Shown piece by piece: positions 36,963 to 47,526 of a stretch of 64,000 nucleotides of DNA. The position numbers were made by a program, and so were the translations under genes. Origin of the DNA: Prosthecomicrobium pneumaticum (GTDB lineage Bacteria; Pseudomonadota; Alphaproteobacteria; Rhizobiales; Kaistiaceae); the NCBI RefSeq assembly GCF_014199915.1, contig NZ_JACHOO010000009.1, positions 1 to 64,000 of the forward strand. Reading direction: 5' to 3'. The first letter of the stretch is position 1. Every line of letters begins with the position of its first letter. The notes beneath the pieces were generated by a model. The model worked only from the letters and a program-made list of their open reading frames with translations, was not told the DNA's origin and made no database searches.

Positions 36963-38558
36963 TCACGCCCCCGACAGATAGTCGAGCGGGTTGACCGGCC
37001 GCGAACCGCGCCGGAGCTCGAAATGGAGCTGCGGCTGGGTCACCGAGCCCGTGGCGCCGGCCCGCGAGATGATCTGGCCGCGCCGCACCGTATCGCCGCG
37101 CTTCACCAGGATGTCGCTGTTGTGGGCATAGGCCGAGACCCAGCCATCGGCGTGCCGCACCAGCACCAGCTTGCCATACCCCTCGAGCTCCGACCCGGCA
37201 TAGATCACCGTGCCGGCCTCGGCGGCCTTGACCGAGGTGCCTTCCGGCACCGCGAGGTTGATGCCGTCATTGCGCTCGCCACCCGTCGAGCCGCCGAAGC
37301 CGGAGATGATCCGGCCGCGCACCGGCCAGCGGAAGGTGGTGCCGTTCGCCGAGCCGGGATCGGCCGTGTCGACGGTGGCGGCGGGCGCGTCCGGCTGCTT
37401 CGCCGGGGCATAGGCGACGGTCTGTTCAGCGCCGGCCGGCGTCGCCGGGCGGGCGATCGAGGCGCTCGGGGTCTCGCCCTGCGGCGGCTCGACGGTCTTC
37501 GGACCGACCACGCGGACCGCCGGACGCCCGGCCTCCGCCGATGCCACGATCTCCGGCTCCGCGGGAGGCACGGCTGCGGCAACGCGCGCCGGAGCCTGTT
37601 CCCGGGCGCTCGGCGAGGCGGACGCGAGCCGGTCGCGGCCCTCCGGATCCTCGCCGCGCGGCCGATCCTCCCGGCGCGCCGGCTCGGCGCGCAGCGCGAC
37701 CGCAGACGGCTCGGGGGCATGGCCGGGAATGCGCAGCTTCTGGCCGGAACGAAGGCCGTTCGGCGAAGAGAGGCCGTTCGCCTTGACGAGATCGGCGACC
37801 GAAACATTGTAGAGGCGCGCGATCGTTCCGAGCGTCTGCCCGGCGCTCACCGTATGGACGCCGGCCGGCGCATCCGCCGAGGCGAGAGGGGCCGGCCGAT
37901 CCCGCTCCGCCGCCGGCACCGGGCCGGAGGCGAGCCGCATTTCCGGCTGCCGGCCGCCTCGCTCGCCGCCGCGCGGCGGCAGGGCGGCGGGCTCGGCCGA
38001 AGCGACGACCGGGCCGCGATCGGAACCGCCGCCCGGGATGACGAGGCGCTGACCGATGCGCACCGAGCCGGGATCGGAAATGCCGTTCGCACGGACGATC
38101 TCGGCGACCGGGACGCCGTAGCGGCGCGACAGGGCCGAGAGCGTATCGCCCGAGCCGATGGTGACCGTCGTGCCGGCGGATTCCGTCCGCGCAGGCGCAA
38201 GAGGGGCCGGCCGGGCCACTTCGGCGACGGCGACCGGCGCCGGCCGGTAAGGCGACTGGTCGGGCTGCGCCGCGACGGAGCGGCCGCTCGGCAGCATGGG
38301 CGGCGGCAGCGTGCCGCGGGCGACCACGGGCGGCGCCGAGGGCGCGGCGATATCGTCGTCGTTCGACGCGAGAACCGGCGGCATCGGCTGGCCCGCCCCG
38401 CCGATGATCGTCCGCTGGTTGTCGGTCGTGGCCGTGAAGGCCGGACCGCGGAACCGCGAACCATCGGCACTGCAGGCGCCGAGAAGCCCGGCGAGGAGGG
38501 CGACCGCCGCAACCTGGGACAGGGTCTGCGCCCGGAAGATCGTCACTTCGCTACGCAT
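36963..38558 (-). CDS. nlpD: NlpD-like lipoprotein with two LysM and a degenerate M23 (LytM) domain
   Basis: Product of 531 residues. The N-terminal signal ends in a lipobox 'LLGAC' (C29), so it is probably a lipoprotein. There are two LysM peptidoglycan-binding repeats: 'VTIGSGDTLSALSRRYGVPV' near 130 and 'VSAGQTLGTIARLYNVSV' near 240. The C-terminal M23 domain spans about 410-530. The first metal ligand motif HxxxD is replaced by 'NDGINLAVPEG', while 'AYAHNS' and 'QLHFELR' remain. The NlpD/EnvC type lacks full zinc binding and activates amidases at division. It lies directly downstream of pcm, as nlpD does in many proteobacteria. Confidence 0.88.
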   Translation of the reverse strand: MRSEVTIFRAQTLSQVAAVALLAGLLGACSADGSRFRGPAFTATTDNQRTIIGGAGQPMPPVLASNDDDIAAPSAPPVVARGTLPPPMLPSGRSVAAQPDQSPYRPAPVAVAEVARPAPLAPARTESAGTTVTIGSGDTLSALSRRYGVPVAEIVRANGISDPGSVRIGQRLVIPGGGSDRGPVVASAEPAALPPRGGERGGRQPEMRLASGPVPAAERDRPAPLASADAPAGVHTVSAGQTLGTIARLYNVSVADLVKANGLSSPNGLRSGQKLRIPGHAPEPSAVALRAEPARREDRPRGEDPEGRDRLASASPSAREQAPARVAAAVPPAEPEIVASAEAGRPAVRVVGPKTVEPPQGETPSASIARPATPAGAEQTVAYAPAKQPDAPAATVDTADPGSANGTTFRWPVRGRIISGFGGSTGGERNDGINLAVPEGTSVKAAEAGTVIYAGSELEGYGKLVLVRHADGWVSAYAHNSDILVKRGDTVRRGQIISRAGATGSVTQPQLHFELRRGSRPVNPLDYLSGA

Positions 38559-38670
38559 CGCTCAACTCACACCAGCACGATCGACAGGCCGGGAGTTAAC
38601 GCCGGTAACGTTGACAAAGGTTTAAGCGCGTCCCGAAAAGCCGGGAAAACATCGGCCGGCCCGCCCCCGC

Positions 38671-39531
38671 TCAGAGCCGCGCGGCCTTGCCCGGGATCAG
38701 CGGAATGGCGCGAACCGGCGCGATCGGCGTCGCGTCGAGGCTCCCCTCGGCGGTCCGCTCGACCCGCATCAACATCTGCGGCCCCTCGGCCGGCCCGACC
38801 GGCATGACGAGGACCCCGCCGGGGCGGAGCTGTTCCGCGAGCACCGCCGGTACCCCTTCCGCCGAGCCCGAGGAGACGATCCGGTCGAAGGGTGCCTTGT
38901 CCGGCCAGCCCCCGAAACCGTCCCCGAACACCGCTGTGACATTCTCGATGCCGAGCCCGGCGAGGCGCGACTGGGCGGCGAGGACGAGGGTGCGGAAACG
39001 ATCGACCGTGTAGACCCGGTGGCAGAGCCGGGCGAGCACGGCGGTCATGTAGCCGGTGCCGGTGCCGATCTCGAGCACGCGGTCGGTCGGCTGCGGCGCG
39101 AGCGCCGCGAGGATCCGGGCGACGACGATCGGTGGCGTCGAAACCTGGCCGCAATCGATCGGCAGGCCGCGGTCCGAGAACGGTGGATAGTCCGCGGGGA
39201 TGAAGACGGTCCGCGGCGCCGCCTCGAGCGCCGCCGAGAGGCGCCGGTCGGTGACGCCCATCCGGCGCAGGCGGAGCAGGAAGGCGGCGATTTCCAGGAA
39301 AGGATCCGGCGAAGCGGCCTCGGGCGGTGCGACCGCCGCAGGGTGATCGAGACTCGGCATCTCCGCCACCGGCGGCGGCGTGATGTCCACCGAGCCATGG
39401 CCATGGCCGTGCAGAATCCGCTCGCGGATCCGCGCGCCCCAGCTGCCCTGCGCCTTCGCCCCGGCAGACTTGCCCGCCGGAGCCTTTGCCGTCGGCGCCT
39501 TGGCGCCGAGTCCCGTCGTGCCGAGTGCCAT
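38671..39531 (-). CDS. pcm: Protein-L-isoaspartate O-methyltransferase
   Basis: Repairs isoaspartyl residues using SAM. The product is 286 residues. The catalytic core is standard: 'GVTDRRLSAALEAAPRTVFI', 'LPIDCGQVSTPPIVVARIL' and SAM motif 'VLEIGTGTGYMTAVLARL'. A long Ala/Lys/Gly-rich N-terminal extension of about 80 residues precedes it and is probably disordered. The ATG at 39531 is preferred to the TTG at 39537. Upstream GAGGG is about 10 bases away. Confidence 0.92.
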   Translation of the reverse strand: MALGTTGLGAKAPTAKAPAGKSAGAKAQGSWGARIRERILHGHGHGSVDITPPPVAEMPSLDHPAAVAPPEAASPDPFLEIAAFLLRLRRMGVTDRRLSAALEAAPRTVFIPADYPPFSDRGLPIDCGQVSTPPIVVARILAALAPQPTDRVLEIGTGTGYMTAVLARLCHRVYTVDRFRTLVLAAQSRLAGLGIENVTAVFGDGFGGWPDKAPFDRIVSSGSAEGVPAVLAEQLRPGGVLVMPVGPAEGPQMLMRVERTAEGSLDATPIAPVRAIPLIPGKAARL

Positions 39532-39684
39532 ACGCAACGCGCCCTCGCTTCCCCCCTCTCATGGCAGGGCGAGAGTAAACGCCGTGTTAGCGCGGTCGCG
39601 AACGGTTATGTGCGTCGGGTTCTGCAAAGGCGGTTGGCTTGGGCGGCGGCCATGGTTGATGGCGCGCGTCCGCCCGGAATGCCG

Positions 39685-39880
39685 ACCCGCACGACTATGG
39701 ATGCCGGCACGGAGGCCGGCATGACGGGCGGAGAGGGGCGGTTCGCAGGCAGGACGGGAAGGACCGAGACGCGAGACGACGGGTTGAAAGCGGCCGGGCG
39801 GATCGAGGACGCGGAGCGCTGCCCCCACCCCCGAGCACCCGTTACCCCGGCCTCCGTGCCGGGGTCCATGATCGTGCCGC
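39685..39880. repeat. Two family I palindromes between pcm and valS
   Basis: Family I units in opposite orientation at about 39688-39727 ('GATGCCGGCACGGAGGCCGG') and about 39838-39877 ('ACCCCGGCCTCCGTGCCGGG'). This is the same inverted arrangement as in the cobN modules but without the attached family II unit. The 420-base gap 39532-39951 has no gene. Confidence 0.85.
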
Positions 39881-39951
39881 CGGGCGAAGACACGCGCCGG
39901 AGCCCCCCGCGAAGGCGAGGAGCCTTCGACCCGGGCGATACGCCCCGCGCC

Positions 39952-42792
39952 CTACCCCTTCAGCCGGTCGAGCGCGGCGGCGATGCGGGCAACGAGGGCC
40001 CGCGCCTCGGCGAGGCGCTCGCGCTGCTCCTCGATGACCTCTTCCGGCGCCCGAGACACGAAGTTCTCGTTGCCGAGCTTCGCCTCGATCTTGGCGATCT
40101 CCTGCGCCGCCTTCGCCCGTTCCTTGTCGAGCCGGGCCGTCTCCGCGGCGATGTCGACGATGCCGGCGAGCGGCAGGCACACCGTCGCCTCGCCATGCAC
40201 CACCTGCACCGCCCCCTTCGGCGCGGCGTCGGCAAATGCGACGTCGTTGACCCGCGCCAGCCGGCGGAACAGCGCATCGTGCGCGGCGAAGCGCGCCTTC
40301 GTCGTCTCCGACGCGCCGAGCACCACCACCGGCACCTGTGCGCCCGCCGGCACGTTGACCTCGGTGCGGGCCGAGCGGATCGCCGTGATCAGCTCGACCA
40401 GCCAGTTGATCTCCTCGGCCGCCGCGGCGTCCTCGAAGGCGAGGTCCGGCCAGGCCGAGGTGACGAGCGGCCGCTCGCGCTTCGGCCCGGCCTCGCCGGT
40501 GCGCTGCCAGAGCTCTTCGGTGATGAAGGGCATGAAGGGATGGAGGAGCGCGACGATCCGGTCGAGAACCCAGGCGATCGTCGCCCGCGTCTCGTCCTTC
40601 GCCGGCCCGTCAGGGCCCATCAGCACCGGCTTCACGAGCTCGAGATACCAGTCGCAATAGGTGTTCCAGACGAAGCGATAGGCCGCGCCGGCCGCATCGT
40701 TGAAGCGGAAGGCCTCGAGCGCCTCGGTCACGGCGCGGGCGGCCCGCGTCGTCTCGGTGGCGATCCAGCGGTTGAGCCGCTCGCCGAGGCCCGCCGGATC
40801 GAATCCCTCGGTGCGCACCGCGCCGTTCATCTCGGCGAAGCGGGCGGCGTTCCACAGCTTGGTCGCGAAGTTGCGATAGCCCTCGACGCGGTTCGCCGAC
40901 AGCTTGATGTCGCGGCCCTGCGCCGCCATCGCGGCGAGCGTGAAGCGCAGCGCATCGGCGCCGTATTCGTCGATCAGCTCGAGCGGATCGATGACGTTGC
41001 CCTTCGACTTCGACATCTTCGCCCCCTTCTCGTCGCGGACGAGGGCGTGGATGTAGACGGTCGAGAACGGCTCCTCCTTCATGAAATGAAGGCCCATCAT
41101 CATCATCCGGGCGACCCAGAAGAAGATGATGTCGAAGCCGGTGACGAGCACATTGGTCGGGTAGTAGCGGGCGAGCTCCGCCGTCTCGTCCGGCCAGCCG
41201 AGGGTCGAGAACGGCCACAGCGCGGAGGAGAACCAGGTGTCGAGCACGTCCTCGTCGCGCCAAATACCAAAGACACTCGGCGGAACGCCCTTTTGCCAGG
41301 GCTCGTCCAGAAGAGCTAGCGCCGCGTCACCATCCGTCACGATACGGACTTCGGCGCCTCCGTAATACTGTTCAGCCTGAACTCGGGCTCCATCGGCGTC
41401 GTAGTCCACGAACATCGTGGTCTTCACAAGAGAGACTCTTCCCTCCGTATCGCGCTCCCAGCCGTACCAGGCCGGGATCTGATGGCCCCACCAGAGCTGG
41501 CGCGAGATCGTCCAGGGCTGGATGTTCTCCATCCATTCGAAATAGGTCTTCTCCCAGTTCTTCGGGACGAAGACGGTGCGGCCCTCGCGCACGCTCGCGA
41601 TCGCCGGATTCGCGAGCGTCTTCGCGTCGACATACCACTGGTCGGTCAGGAGCGGCTCGATCGGCACGCCGCCGCGGTCGCCGTGCGGCACGGTATGGGC
41701 GTGGTCCTCGATCTTCTCGAGATAGCCGCCCTCCTCCATCATCGCGACGACGGCCTTGCGCGCCGTGAAGCGGTCCTGCCTGTCGAGCGCGTCGATCGTC
41801 GCGGCGAGTTCGTCGGAATGGGCGAGGCCGGCGAGGAAGTCCTCATTGCCGGCGAGCACGACATTCGCCTCGCGGTCCAGCACGCTGATCAGCCGAAGAT
41901 TGTGCCGGCGGCCGACCTCGAAATCGTTGAAATCGTGCGCCGGCGTGATCTTGACCGCGCCCGACCCCTTCTCGGGGTCGGAATAGTCGTCGCCGACGAT
42001 CGGAATCCGCCGGCCGACCAGCGGCAGGCGGACGTGCTTGCCGATCAGCGCCCTGTAACGCTCGTCCTCGGGGTGAACCGCCACCGCCGTGTCGCCGAGC
42101 ATCGTCTCGGGCCGCGTCGTCGCGACCGTGATGAAGCTCTCCGGATCGAGCGGGTCGAAGGCCCTGCCCTCGATCGGATAGCGGAAATGCCAGAGCTTGC
42201 CCTTGGTCTCGACCGGAACGACCTCGAGGTCGGAGATCGCCGTCTTGAGCTTCGGGTCCCAGTTGACGAGCCGCTTGTCCTTGTAGATGAGCCCCGCCCG
42301 GTAGAGCTCGACGAACACCTTGAGGACCGCCTTCGACAGGCCCTCGTCCATGGTGAAGCGCTCGCGGCTCCAGTCGCAGGAGGCGCCGAGCCGCTTCAGC
42401 TGGCCGACGATCGCACCGCCCGATTCCGCCTTCCAGGCCCAGACCTTCTCGACGAAGGCCTCGCGGCCGATCGCCCGGCGGTCCGGCTCCTGCCGCTCCG
42501 CCATCTGCCGCTCGACGACCATCTGGGTGGCGATGCCGGCATGGTCGAGCCCCGGCTGCCAGAGCACGTCCTTGCCGCGCATCCGCTCGAAGCGGGCGAG
42601 CACATCCTGCAGCGTGTTGTTGAGCGCGTGCCCGATGTGCAGCGAGCCGGTGACATTGGGCGGCGGGATCACGATGGCGAAACTCTCGGCCCCGGGCGCG
42701 GCGCCCGCGCCGGCCTTGAAGGCGCCGGCCTTCTCCCAAAGGTCGCTGATCCGCGGCTCGACGGCGGCCGCCTCATAGGTCTTGTCAAGCAT
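39952..42792 (-). CDS. valS: Valine--tRNA ligase
   Basis: Class I synthetase of 946 residues. It shows HIGH motif 'PPPNVTGSLHIGHAL' (about 43-57), 'LDHAGIATQMVVERQ', KMSKS motif 'GAKMSKSKGN', and the C-terminal coiled-coil arm ('ETARLDKERAKAAQEIAKIE'). A stretch at about 41265-41460, coding the residues between 'SRQLWWGHQIPAWYGW' and 'DEDVLDTWFSS', is visibly less GC-rich than the rest and longer than in E. coli ValRS. Start ATG 42792 ('MLDKTYEAAAVEPRI') fits the family. Confidence 0.96.
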   Translation of the reverse strand: MLDKTYEAAAVEPRISDLWEKAGAFKAGAGAAPGAESFAIVIPPPNVTGSLHIGHALNNTLQDVLARFERMRGKDVLWQPGLDHAGIATQMVVERQMAERQEPDRRAIGREAFVEKVWAWKAESGGAIVGQLKRLGASCDWSRERFTMDEGLSKAVLKVFVELYRAGLIYKDKRLVNWDPKLKTAISDLEVVPVETKGKLWHFRYPIEGRAFDPLDPESFITVATTRPETMLGDTAVAVHPEDERYRALIGKHVRLPLVGRRIPIVGDDYSDPEKGSGAVKITPAHDFNDFEVGRRHNLRLISVLDREANVVLAGNEDFLAGLAHSDELAATIDALDRQDRFTARKAVVAMMEEGGYLEKIEDHAHTVPHGDRGGVPIEPLLTDQWYVDAKTLANPAIASVREGRTVFVPKNWEKTYFEWMENIQPWTISRQLWWGHQIPAWYGWERDTEGRVSLVKTTMFVDYDADGARVQAEQYYGGAEVRIVTDGDAALALLDEPWQKGVPPSVFGIWRDEDVLDTWFSSALWPFSTLGWPDETAELARYYPTNVLVTGFDIIFFWVARMMMMGLHFMKEEPFSTVYIHALVRDEKGAKMSKSKGNVIDPLELIDEYGADALRFTLAAMAAQGRDIKLSANRVEGYRNFATKLWNAARFAEMNGAVRTEGFDPAGLGERLNRWIATETTRAARAVTEALEAFRFNDAAGAAYRFVWNTYCDWYLELVKPVLMGPDGPAKDETRATIAWVLDRIVALLHPFMPFITEELWQRTGEAGPKRERPLVTSAWPDLAFEDAAAAEEINWLVELITAIRSARTEVNVPAGAQVPVVVLGASETTKARFAAHDALFRRLARVNDVAFADAAPKGAVQVVHGEATVCLPLAGIVDIAAETARLDKERAKAAQEIAKIEAKLGNENFVSRAPEEVIEEQRERLAEARALVARIAAALDRLKG

Positions 42793-42928
42793 GCGTGCTG
42801 TCCGTCTCGGAGTTCGGCGCCCGTGGTTAAGCGGTGCTTCGCCCCGGAGTCAATCGACGAGGTCGCCGCGCAGCTTCCCAAGCCGCAGGCGGCCGTTCAT
42901 AGTCCGGCGCCTTCAGGGAGGATCGCCA

Positions 42929-43234
42929 ATGGCCGACGACACGCTCACCATCATCGCCCACATCAACGCCGAGGCCGGCCGCGAGGCGGCGCTTCTCGCC
43001 GAATTGCGCATCCTCGTCGAGGAGACGAATCGCGAAGAGGGGTGCCTGCGCTACGAACTCAACGTCGCCAAGGGCGAGCCGGCGCGCTTCCTGATGGTCG
43101 AGGAATGGGCGAGTTACGATCTGTGGCAGGCGCACAATGACGGCGCCGCGATCGCCCGCTTCCGCGGCGCCTCGGCCGGGCTCGTCGCCGGCGTCGAGGT
43201 CACGCAGTGGCTGCCGGACCGCCCGGCGGCGTAG
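42929..43234 (+). CDS. Antibiotic biosynthesis monooxygenase (ABM) domain protein
   Basis: Small single-domain ABM-fold protein of 101 residues. Key features are '[20 protein letters not shown]', '[12 protein letters not shown]', '[19 protein letters not shown]' and 'HxN'-type ends typical of quinol monooxygenase/YgiN-like proteins. GGGAGG upstream fixes the ATG at 42929. The last 35 bases overlap the convergent LLM oxidoreductase gene. The substrate is unknown. Confidence 0.88.
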   Translation: MADDTLTIIAHINAEAGREAALLAELRILVEETNREEGCLRYELNVAKGEPARFLMVEEWASYDLWQAHNDGAAIARFRGASAGLVAGVEVTQWLPDRPAA

Positions 43235-44279
43235 TTCCCGCGGCCTTGCCGGCGAGCGCCTTGCGGACCGCCGGCATCACCTCGGTGCCGAACAGCTCGA
43301 TCGAGCGCATCAGCGCCCGGTGCGGCAGCGTCCCGACGCTCATCTGCATCATGAAGCGGTCGTGACCGAAGAGTTCGTGCTGGAAGAGAATCTTCTCGGT
43401 CACCTCGGCCGGGCTGCCGACGAACAGCGCGCCCCGCAGCCGGCGCGACGCCTCGAACTGGCCGCGCGTGTGCGGCGGCCAGCCGCGCTCGCGGCCGATC
43501 CGCGTCATCGTCTCGGCGAAGGGCGGAAAGGCGATGTCGGCCGCGGCCTGCGAATCCTCCGCGATGAAGCCGTGCCCGTTGATGCCGACGGGCAGGCCGG
43601 CGGGATCGTTCCCCGCCCGCCGCGCCGCATCGCGATAGAGACCGATGAGCGGCGCGAACTGCTCCGGCGCCCCGCCGATGATCGCGACGGCGAGCGGCAG
43701 GCCGAGCACGCCGGCGCGGGCGACCGATTGCGGCGTACCCCCGACCGCGATCCAGAGCGGCAGCGGCTTCTGGACCGGCTGCGGATAGATGCCGAGATCG
43801 TCGATCGCCGGCCGGAAATGGCCCGACCAGGTCACGCGCTCGTTCTCGCGGAGCGCCATCAGGAGGTCGAGCTTCTCGGCGAAGAGCGCGTCGTAATCCT
43901 CGAGATCGTAGCCGAAGAGCGGGAAGGATTCGATGAACGAGCCGCGCCCGGCCATCATCTCGGCGCGGCCGCGCGAGAGGAGATCGAGCGTCGCGAATTG
44001 CTGGAAGACGCGCACCGGATCCTCCGACGAGAGCACGGTGACGGCGCTCGACAGGCGGATCCGACGGGTCCGCGCCGCAGCCGCCGCGAGCAGCACCGCG
44101 GGCGCCGAGGCGAGATAGTCCGGCCGATGATGCTCGCCGATCGCGAAGACGTCGAGCCCGACCGCTTCGGCGAGCTCGACCTCCTCCATCAGATCGGCGA
44201 TCCGGTCGGCGGGGTCCTGCAGACGGCCGGTCGCCGGGTCCGGCGTGTTCTCGACGAAGGTGTAGATGCCGAACTGCAT
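43200..44279 (-). CDS. LLM-class flavin-dependent oxidoreductase
   Basis: Luciferase-like monooxygenase-family enzyme of 359 residues that binds FMN. Landmarks are '[20 protein letters not shown]' (about 43-62), '[20 protein letters not shown]', '[18 protein letters not shown]' and '[18 protein letters not shown]'. It overlaps the ABM gene tail to tail. The substrate cannot be deduced. Confidence 0.9.
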   Translation of the reverse strand: MQFGIYTFVENTPDPATGRLQDPADRIADLMEEVELAEAVGLDVFAIGEHHRPDYLASAPAVLLAAAAARTRRIRLSSAVTVLSSEDPVRVFQQFATLDLLSRGRAEMMAGRGSFIESFPLFGYDLEDYDALFAEKLDLLMALRENERVTWSGHFRPAIDDLGIYPQPVQKPLPLWIAVGGTPQSVARAGVLGLPLAVAIIGGAPEQFAPLIGLYRDAARRAGNDPAGLPVGINGHGFIAEDSQAAADIAFPPFAETMTRIGRERGWPPHTRGQFEASRRLRGALFVGSPAEVTEKILFQHELFGHDRFMMQMSVGTLPHRALMRSIELFGTEVMPAVRKALAGKAAGTTPPGGPAATA

Positions 44280-44357
44280 GGCGACCTCTCCTGACGACCT
44301 CTCGCGCGGCTTTCGAGGCGGCCGCGTGCCGCCCGGCCCGTCCCGGTCGGCCGGGCC

Positions 44358-45116
44358 TCAGTCGAAGAGCTGCGTCAGCTCGTGCACGAGGTCATAGGCG
44401 GTCTGGTCGATCCTGAGCGGGGTGATCGAGATCGCGCCGGCGCCGATCGCGTGGACGTCGCTGCCCTCGGGCGGCGTGTCGGCGCTGCGGCGGTGATGCA
44501 CCCAGAAATAGGGATTGCCGCGCCCGTCGCGCCGCTCGTCGATGAAGAGCCGGTGCGGGAACTGGCCCTGCGACGTCACTTCGACGCCGGTGACGGCGTC
44601 GGGCGCCACATTCGGGAAGTTGATGTTGTAGAAGCAGCCGCGCGGCGCCGGCTTGTCGAGCAGCTTGCGGATGATCGCCGGCGCGTGCCGTTCCGCCGTG
44701 TCCCAGGGAATGATCCGGCGGCCATCGGCGAAATCATAGGCCTGCGACAGGGCGATCGCCGGGATGCCGAGGAGCGTGCCCTCGATCGCGCCGGCGACCG
44801 TGCCGGAATAGGAGACGTCGTCGGCGGTGTTCTGGCCGGAATTGACGCCGGAGAGCACGAGGTCCGGCGGCTCCGGCAGGACGTGACGGACCCCCATGAT
44901 GACGCAATCGGTCGGCGTGCCGCGCAGCGCATAGACCCGCTCGGACACCGCGCGCAGGCGGAGCGGATCGTTGAGGGTCAACGAATGCGCGAGACCCGAC
45001 TGGTCGGTCTCGGGCGCCACCACCCAGACCTCGTCGGCGATCGATTCGGCGATCCGCTTCAGCACCTGCAGGCCCGGCGCGTGAATGCCGTCGTCATTGG
45101 TGATCAGAATGCGCAT
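44358..45116 (-). CDS. surE: 5'/3'-nucleotidase SurE
   Basis: Survival protein and nucleotidase of 252 residues. The active-site opening '[15 protein letters not shown]' carries the metal-binding Asp pair. Further blocks are '[10 protein letters not shown]', '[20 protein letters not shown]' and 'GTVAGAIEG'. It lies downstream of serS on the same strand, the usual alphaproteobacterial order serS-surE. Pcm, commonly next, is displaced by about 5 kb. Confidence 0.97.
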   Translation of the reverse strand: MRILITNDDGIHAPGLQVLKRIAESIADEVWVVAPETDQSGLAHSLTLNDPLRLRAVSERVYALRGTPTDCVIMGVRHVLPEPPDLVLSGVNSGQNTADDVSYSGTVAGAIEGTLLGIPAIALSQAYDFADGRRIIPWDTAERHAPAIIRKLLDKPAPRGCFYNINFPNVAPDAVTGVEVTSQGQFPHRLFIDERRDGRGNPYFWVHHRRSADTPPEGSDVHAIGAGAISITPLRIDQTAYDLVHELTQLFD

Positions 45117-45232
45117 CGCTTCCTTGTCCTTCCTGCGCCCCTTCGCCCTTGCGGCGAGGGGGCCTGCCCGTCCGTGGCCCGGCGACCGATCGAACGCCCC
45201 GGTCCGCCCGTGGGCCGGCGAAGCCGAAACCT

Positions 45233-46540
45233 TCAGCCGATCCGTTCGACACCGCGCATATAGGGCTTCAGCGCCTCGGGCACGGTGATCGAGCCGTCCT
45301 CGTTCTGATAGGTTTCCATGACGGCGATGAGGCAGCGGCCGACCGCCGTGCCGGAACCGTTGAGGGTGTGGACGAAACGCGTGCCCTTCTCGCCCGCCGG
45401 GCGATAGCGGGCGTCCATCCGGCGGGCCTGGAAATCGCCGCAGACCGACACCGAGGAGATCTCGCGATAGGTGTTCTGGCCCGGCAGCCAGACCTCGATG
45501 TCATAGGTCTTCTGCGCGCCGAAGCCCATGTCGCCGGTCGACAGCGTCATGACGCGGTAATGCAGGTCGAGCCGCTGCAACACCGCCTCGGCGCAGGCGA
45601 GCATCCGCTCGTGCTCCTCGATCGAACGTTCGGGCGCGGTGATCGAGACGAGCTCGACCTTGTCGAACTGGTGCTGCCGAAGCATGCCGCGCGTATCTCG
45701 GCCGGCGGAACCGGCCTCGGAACGGAAGCAGGGGGTGAGCGCCGTGAAGCGGAGCGGCAGGTCCTTCTCCTCGAGGATCGATTCGCGCACCAGATTGGTG
45801 AGCGGCACCTCGGCGGTCGGGATCAGCCAGTGATCGAGCGTCGTGCGGAAAAGATCCTCGGCGAATTTCGGCAACTGGCCGGTGCCGTGCAGCGCGTCAT
45901 CCTTGACGAGATAGGGCGGTTGCACCTCGGTGTAGCCGTGCTCTTCCGTATGCAGGTCGAGCATGAACTGGCCGAGCGCCCGCTCCATCCGGGCGAGGCC
46001 GGCCTTGAGCACGACGAAGCGGGCGCCGGAGATCTTCGCCGCCGCCTCGAAATCCATCTGGCCGAGCGCTTCGCCGAGCTCGAAATGCTCTTTCGGCGGA
46101 AAGCCATAGGCGCGCTTCTTCGGGCGCTGCGCGAACGCGGTTTCCGCCGTACCGTTGCGGCCGAAATACTCGACATTGTCGTGCTCGTCGCGGCCGACCG
46201 GCACGTCGTCGAGCGGCACGTTGGGGATCACCGCGAGCGCGTCGGCGACGGCCTTGTTGAGCCGCCGCTCCTCCTCCTCGGCATGGCCGAGAAAATCCTT
46301 CAGCGCGGTCACCTCGCTCTTCAGCGCCTCCGCGGTCGCCGCGTCCTTGGCGGCCATCGCCCTGCCGATCTCCTTCGAGGCGGCGTTGCGGCGCTCCTGC
46401 GCGGCCTGAACCCGGCCGATATGGGCGCGCCGCTCTTCGTCGAGGGCGATCACGGCGGCGGACTTCGGCTCCACGCCGCGCGACGAGAGCGCCCGGTCGA
46501 AGGCGTCCGGGTTATCGCGAATCCACTTGATGTCGAGCAT
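45233..46540 (-). CDS. serS: Serine--tRNA ligase
   Basis: Class II synthetase of 435 residues. The N-terminal coiled-coil tRNA arm (about 30-110) is followed by the catalytic core. Motif 2 is in '[20 protein letters not shown]' and motif 3 in '[20 protein letters not shown]'. It starts with '[18 protein letters not shown]', standard for the family. It lies between tatC and surE. Confidence 0.97.
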   Translation of the reverse strand: MLDIKWIRDNPDAFDRALSSRGVEPKSAAVIALDEERRAHIGRVQAAQERRNAASKEIGRAMAAKDAATAEALKSEVTALKDFLGHAEEEERRLNKAVADALAVIPNVPLDDVPVGRDEHDNVEYFGRNGTAETAFAQRPKKRAYGFPPKEHFELGEALGQMDFEAAAKISGARFVVLKAGLARMERALGQFMLDLHTEEHGYTEVQPPYLVKDDALHGTGQLPKFAEDLFRTTLDHWLIPTAEVPLTNLVRESILEEKDLPLRFTALTPCFRSEAGSAGRDTRGMLRQHQFDKVELVSITAPERSIEEHERMLACAEAVLQRLDLHYRVMTLSTGDMGFGAQKTYDIEVWLPGQNTYREISSVSVCGDFQARRMDARYRPAGEKGTRFVHTLNGSGTAVGRCLIAVMETYQNEDGSITVPEALKPYMRGVERIG

Positions 46541-46684
46541 GTCGGGTCTCGGGAAGGCTGGAGCGGCGCACGGCCCCGCCCGCCCGTCTTCGCCATCCCG
46601 GACGGCGAAGCCGTCGGCATGGCGGCCCGGCGGGCACCGCGAGGACCGTCGTCACTTCCCGCGGCGGCGACGCGGATGCCCGCC

Positions 46685-47494
46685 TCAGGCCGGGTTCTCG
46701 GCCTCTTCCGAGGCCTCGGTCCGGGCGCGCTTCCGCTCCGTGAACCGCACGGAAATGATCGAGGCTTCGTAGAGGAGCAGCGCCGGCACGGCAAGGCCGA
46801 TCTGGCTGATGATGTCCGGCGGGGTGAGCACGGCGGCGATGATGAAGGAGAGGACGATCGCATAGCGTCGCTTGTCGCGCAGCCATTTGCTGTCGATGAT
46901 TCCGGCCCGGCCGAGCAGGGTGAGGATCACCGGAAGCTGGAACACGAAGCCGAAGGCGAGGATCAGCGTCATGATGAGGCTGAGATACTCGTTGACCTTC
47001 GGGAGCATCTCGATCGCCGCGTGGCCGGGGCCGCCCTCCTGCTGGAAGGAGAGGAAGAACCGCATCGCGAGCGGCATCACCATGAAATAGACGAGCGCCG
47101 CGCCCATCAGGAAGAGCACCGGCGTCGCGATCAGAAAGGGGACGAAGGCCCGCCGCTCGTTCCGGTAGAGGCCGGGCGCAGCGAACTTGTAGATCTGAAC
47201 GGCGATCACAGGGAAGGCGATGAAAACGGCGCCGAACAGGGCGAGCTTCATCTGCGTCAGGAAGAACTCCTGCGGCGCGGTGTAGATCATCCGGATGTCG
47301 GCGGTCGGTCCGGACGCCCACTCATAGGGCATCACCAGGATGTTGTAGATCGTGCTCGCGAAATAGAAGCAGACGAGGAAGGCGGCGAGCACGGCGAGCA
47401 GCGCCCGGATCAGCCGGGAGCGCAGCTCGATCAGATGCGTGATGAGCGGCGCGCGGCTCGCCTCGATCTCGTCCTCGTCCCGTTCCGTCGCCAT
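46685..47494 (-). CDS. tatC: Sec-independent protein translocase TatC
   Basis: Twin-arginine signal receptor of 269 residues with six membrane helices. Conserved blocks are '[20 protein letters not shown]' near the N-terminus, '[20 protein letters not shown]', 'FEL/FVP'-type loop '[20 protein letters not shown]' and '[18 protein letters not shown]'. It lies 32 bases downstream of tatB. Confidence 0.97.
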   Translation of the reverse strand: MATERDEDEIEASRAPLITHLIELRSRLIRALLAVLAAFLVCFYFASTIYNILVMPYEWASGPTADIRMIYTAPQEFFLTQMKLALFGAVFIAFPVIAVQIYKFAAPGLYRNERRAFVPFLIATPVLFLMGAALVYFMVMPLAMRFFLSFQQEGGPGHAAIEMLPKVNEYLSLIMTLILAFGFVFQLPVILTLLGRAGIIDSKWLRDKRRYAIVLSFIIAAVLTPPDIISQIGLAVPALLLYEASIISVRFTERKRARTEASEEAENPA

Positions 47495-47526
47495 GGTTCA
47501 GGCTTTCTCTCGCTCGGCCGGTCCGC

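Noticed and set aside
36425-36994. Intact transposase gene
   Set aside because: Only the C-terminal third matches IS5-type transposases. The first catalytic Asp region, the start and clear inverted ends are missing.
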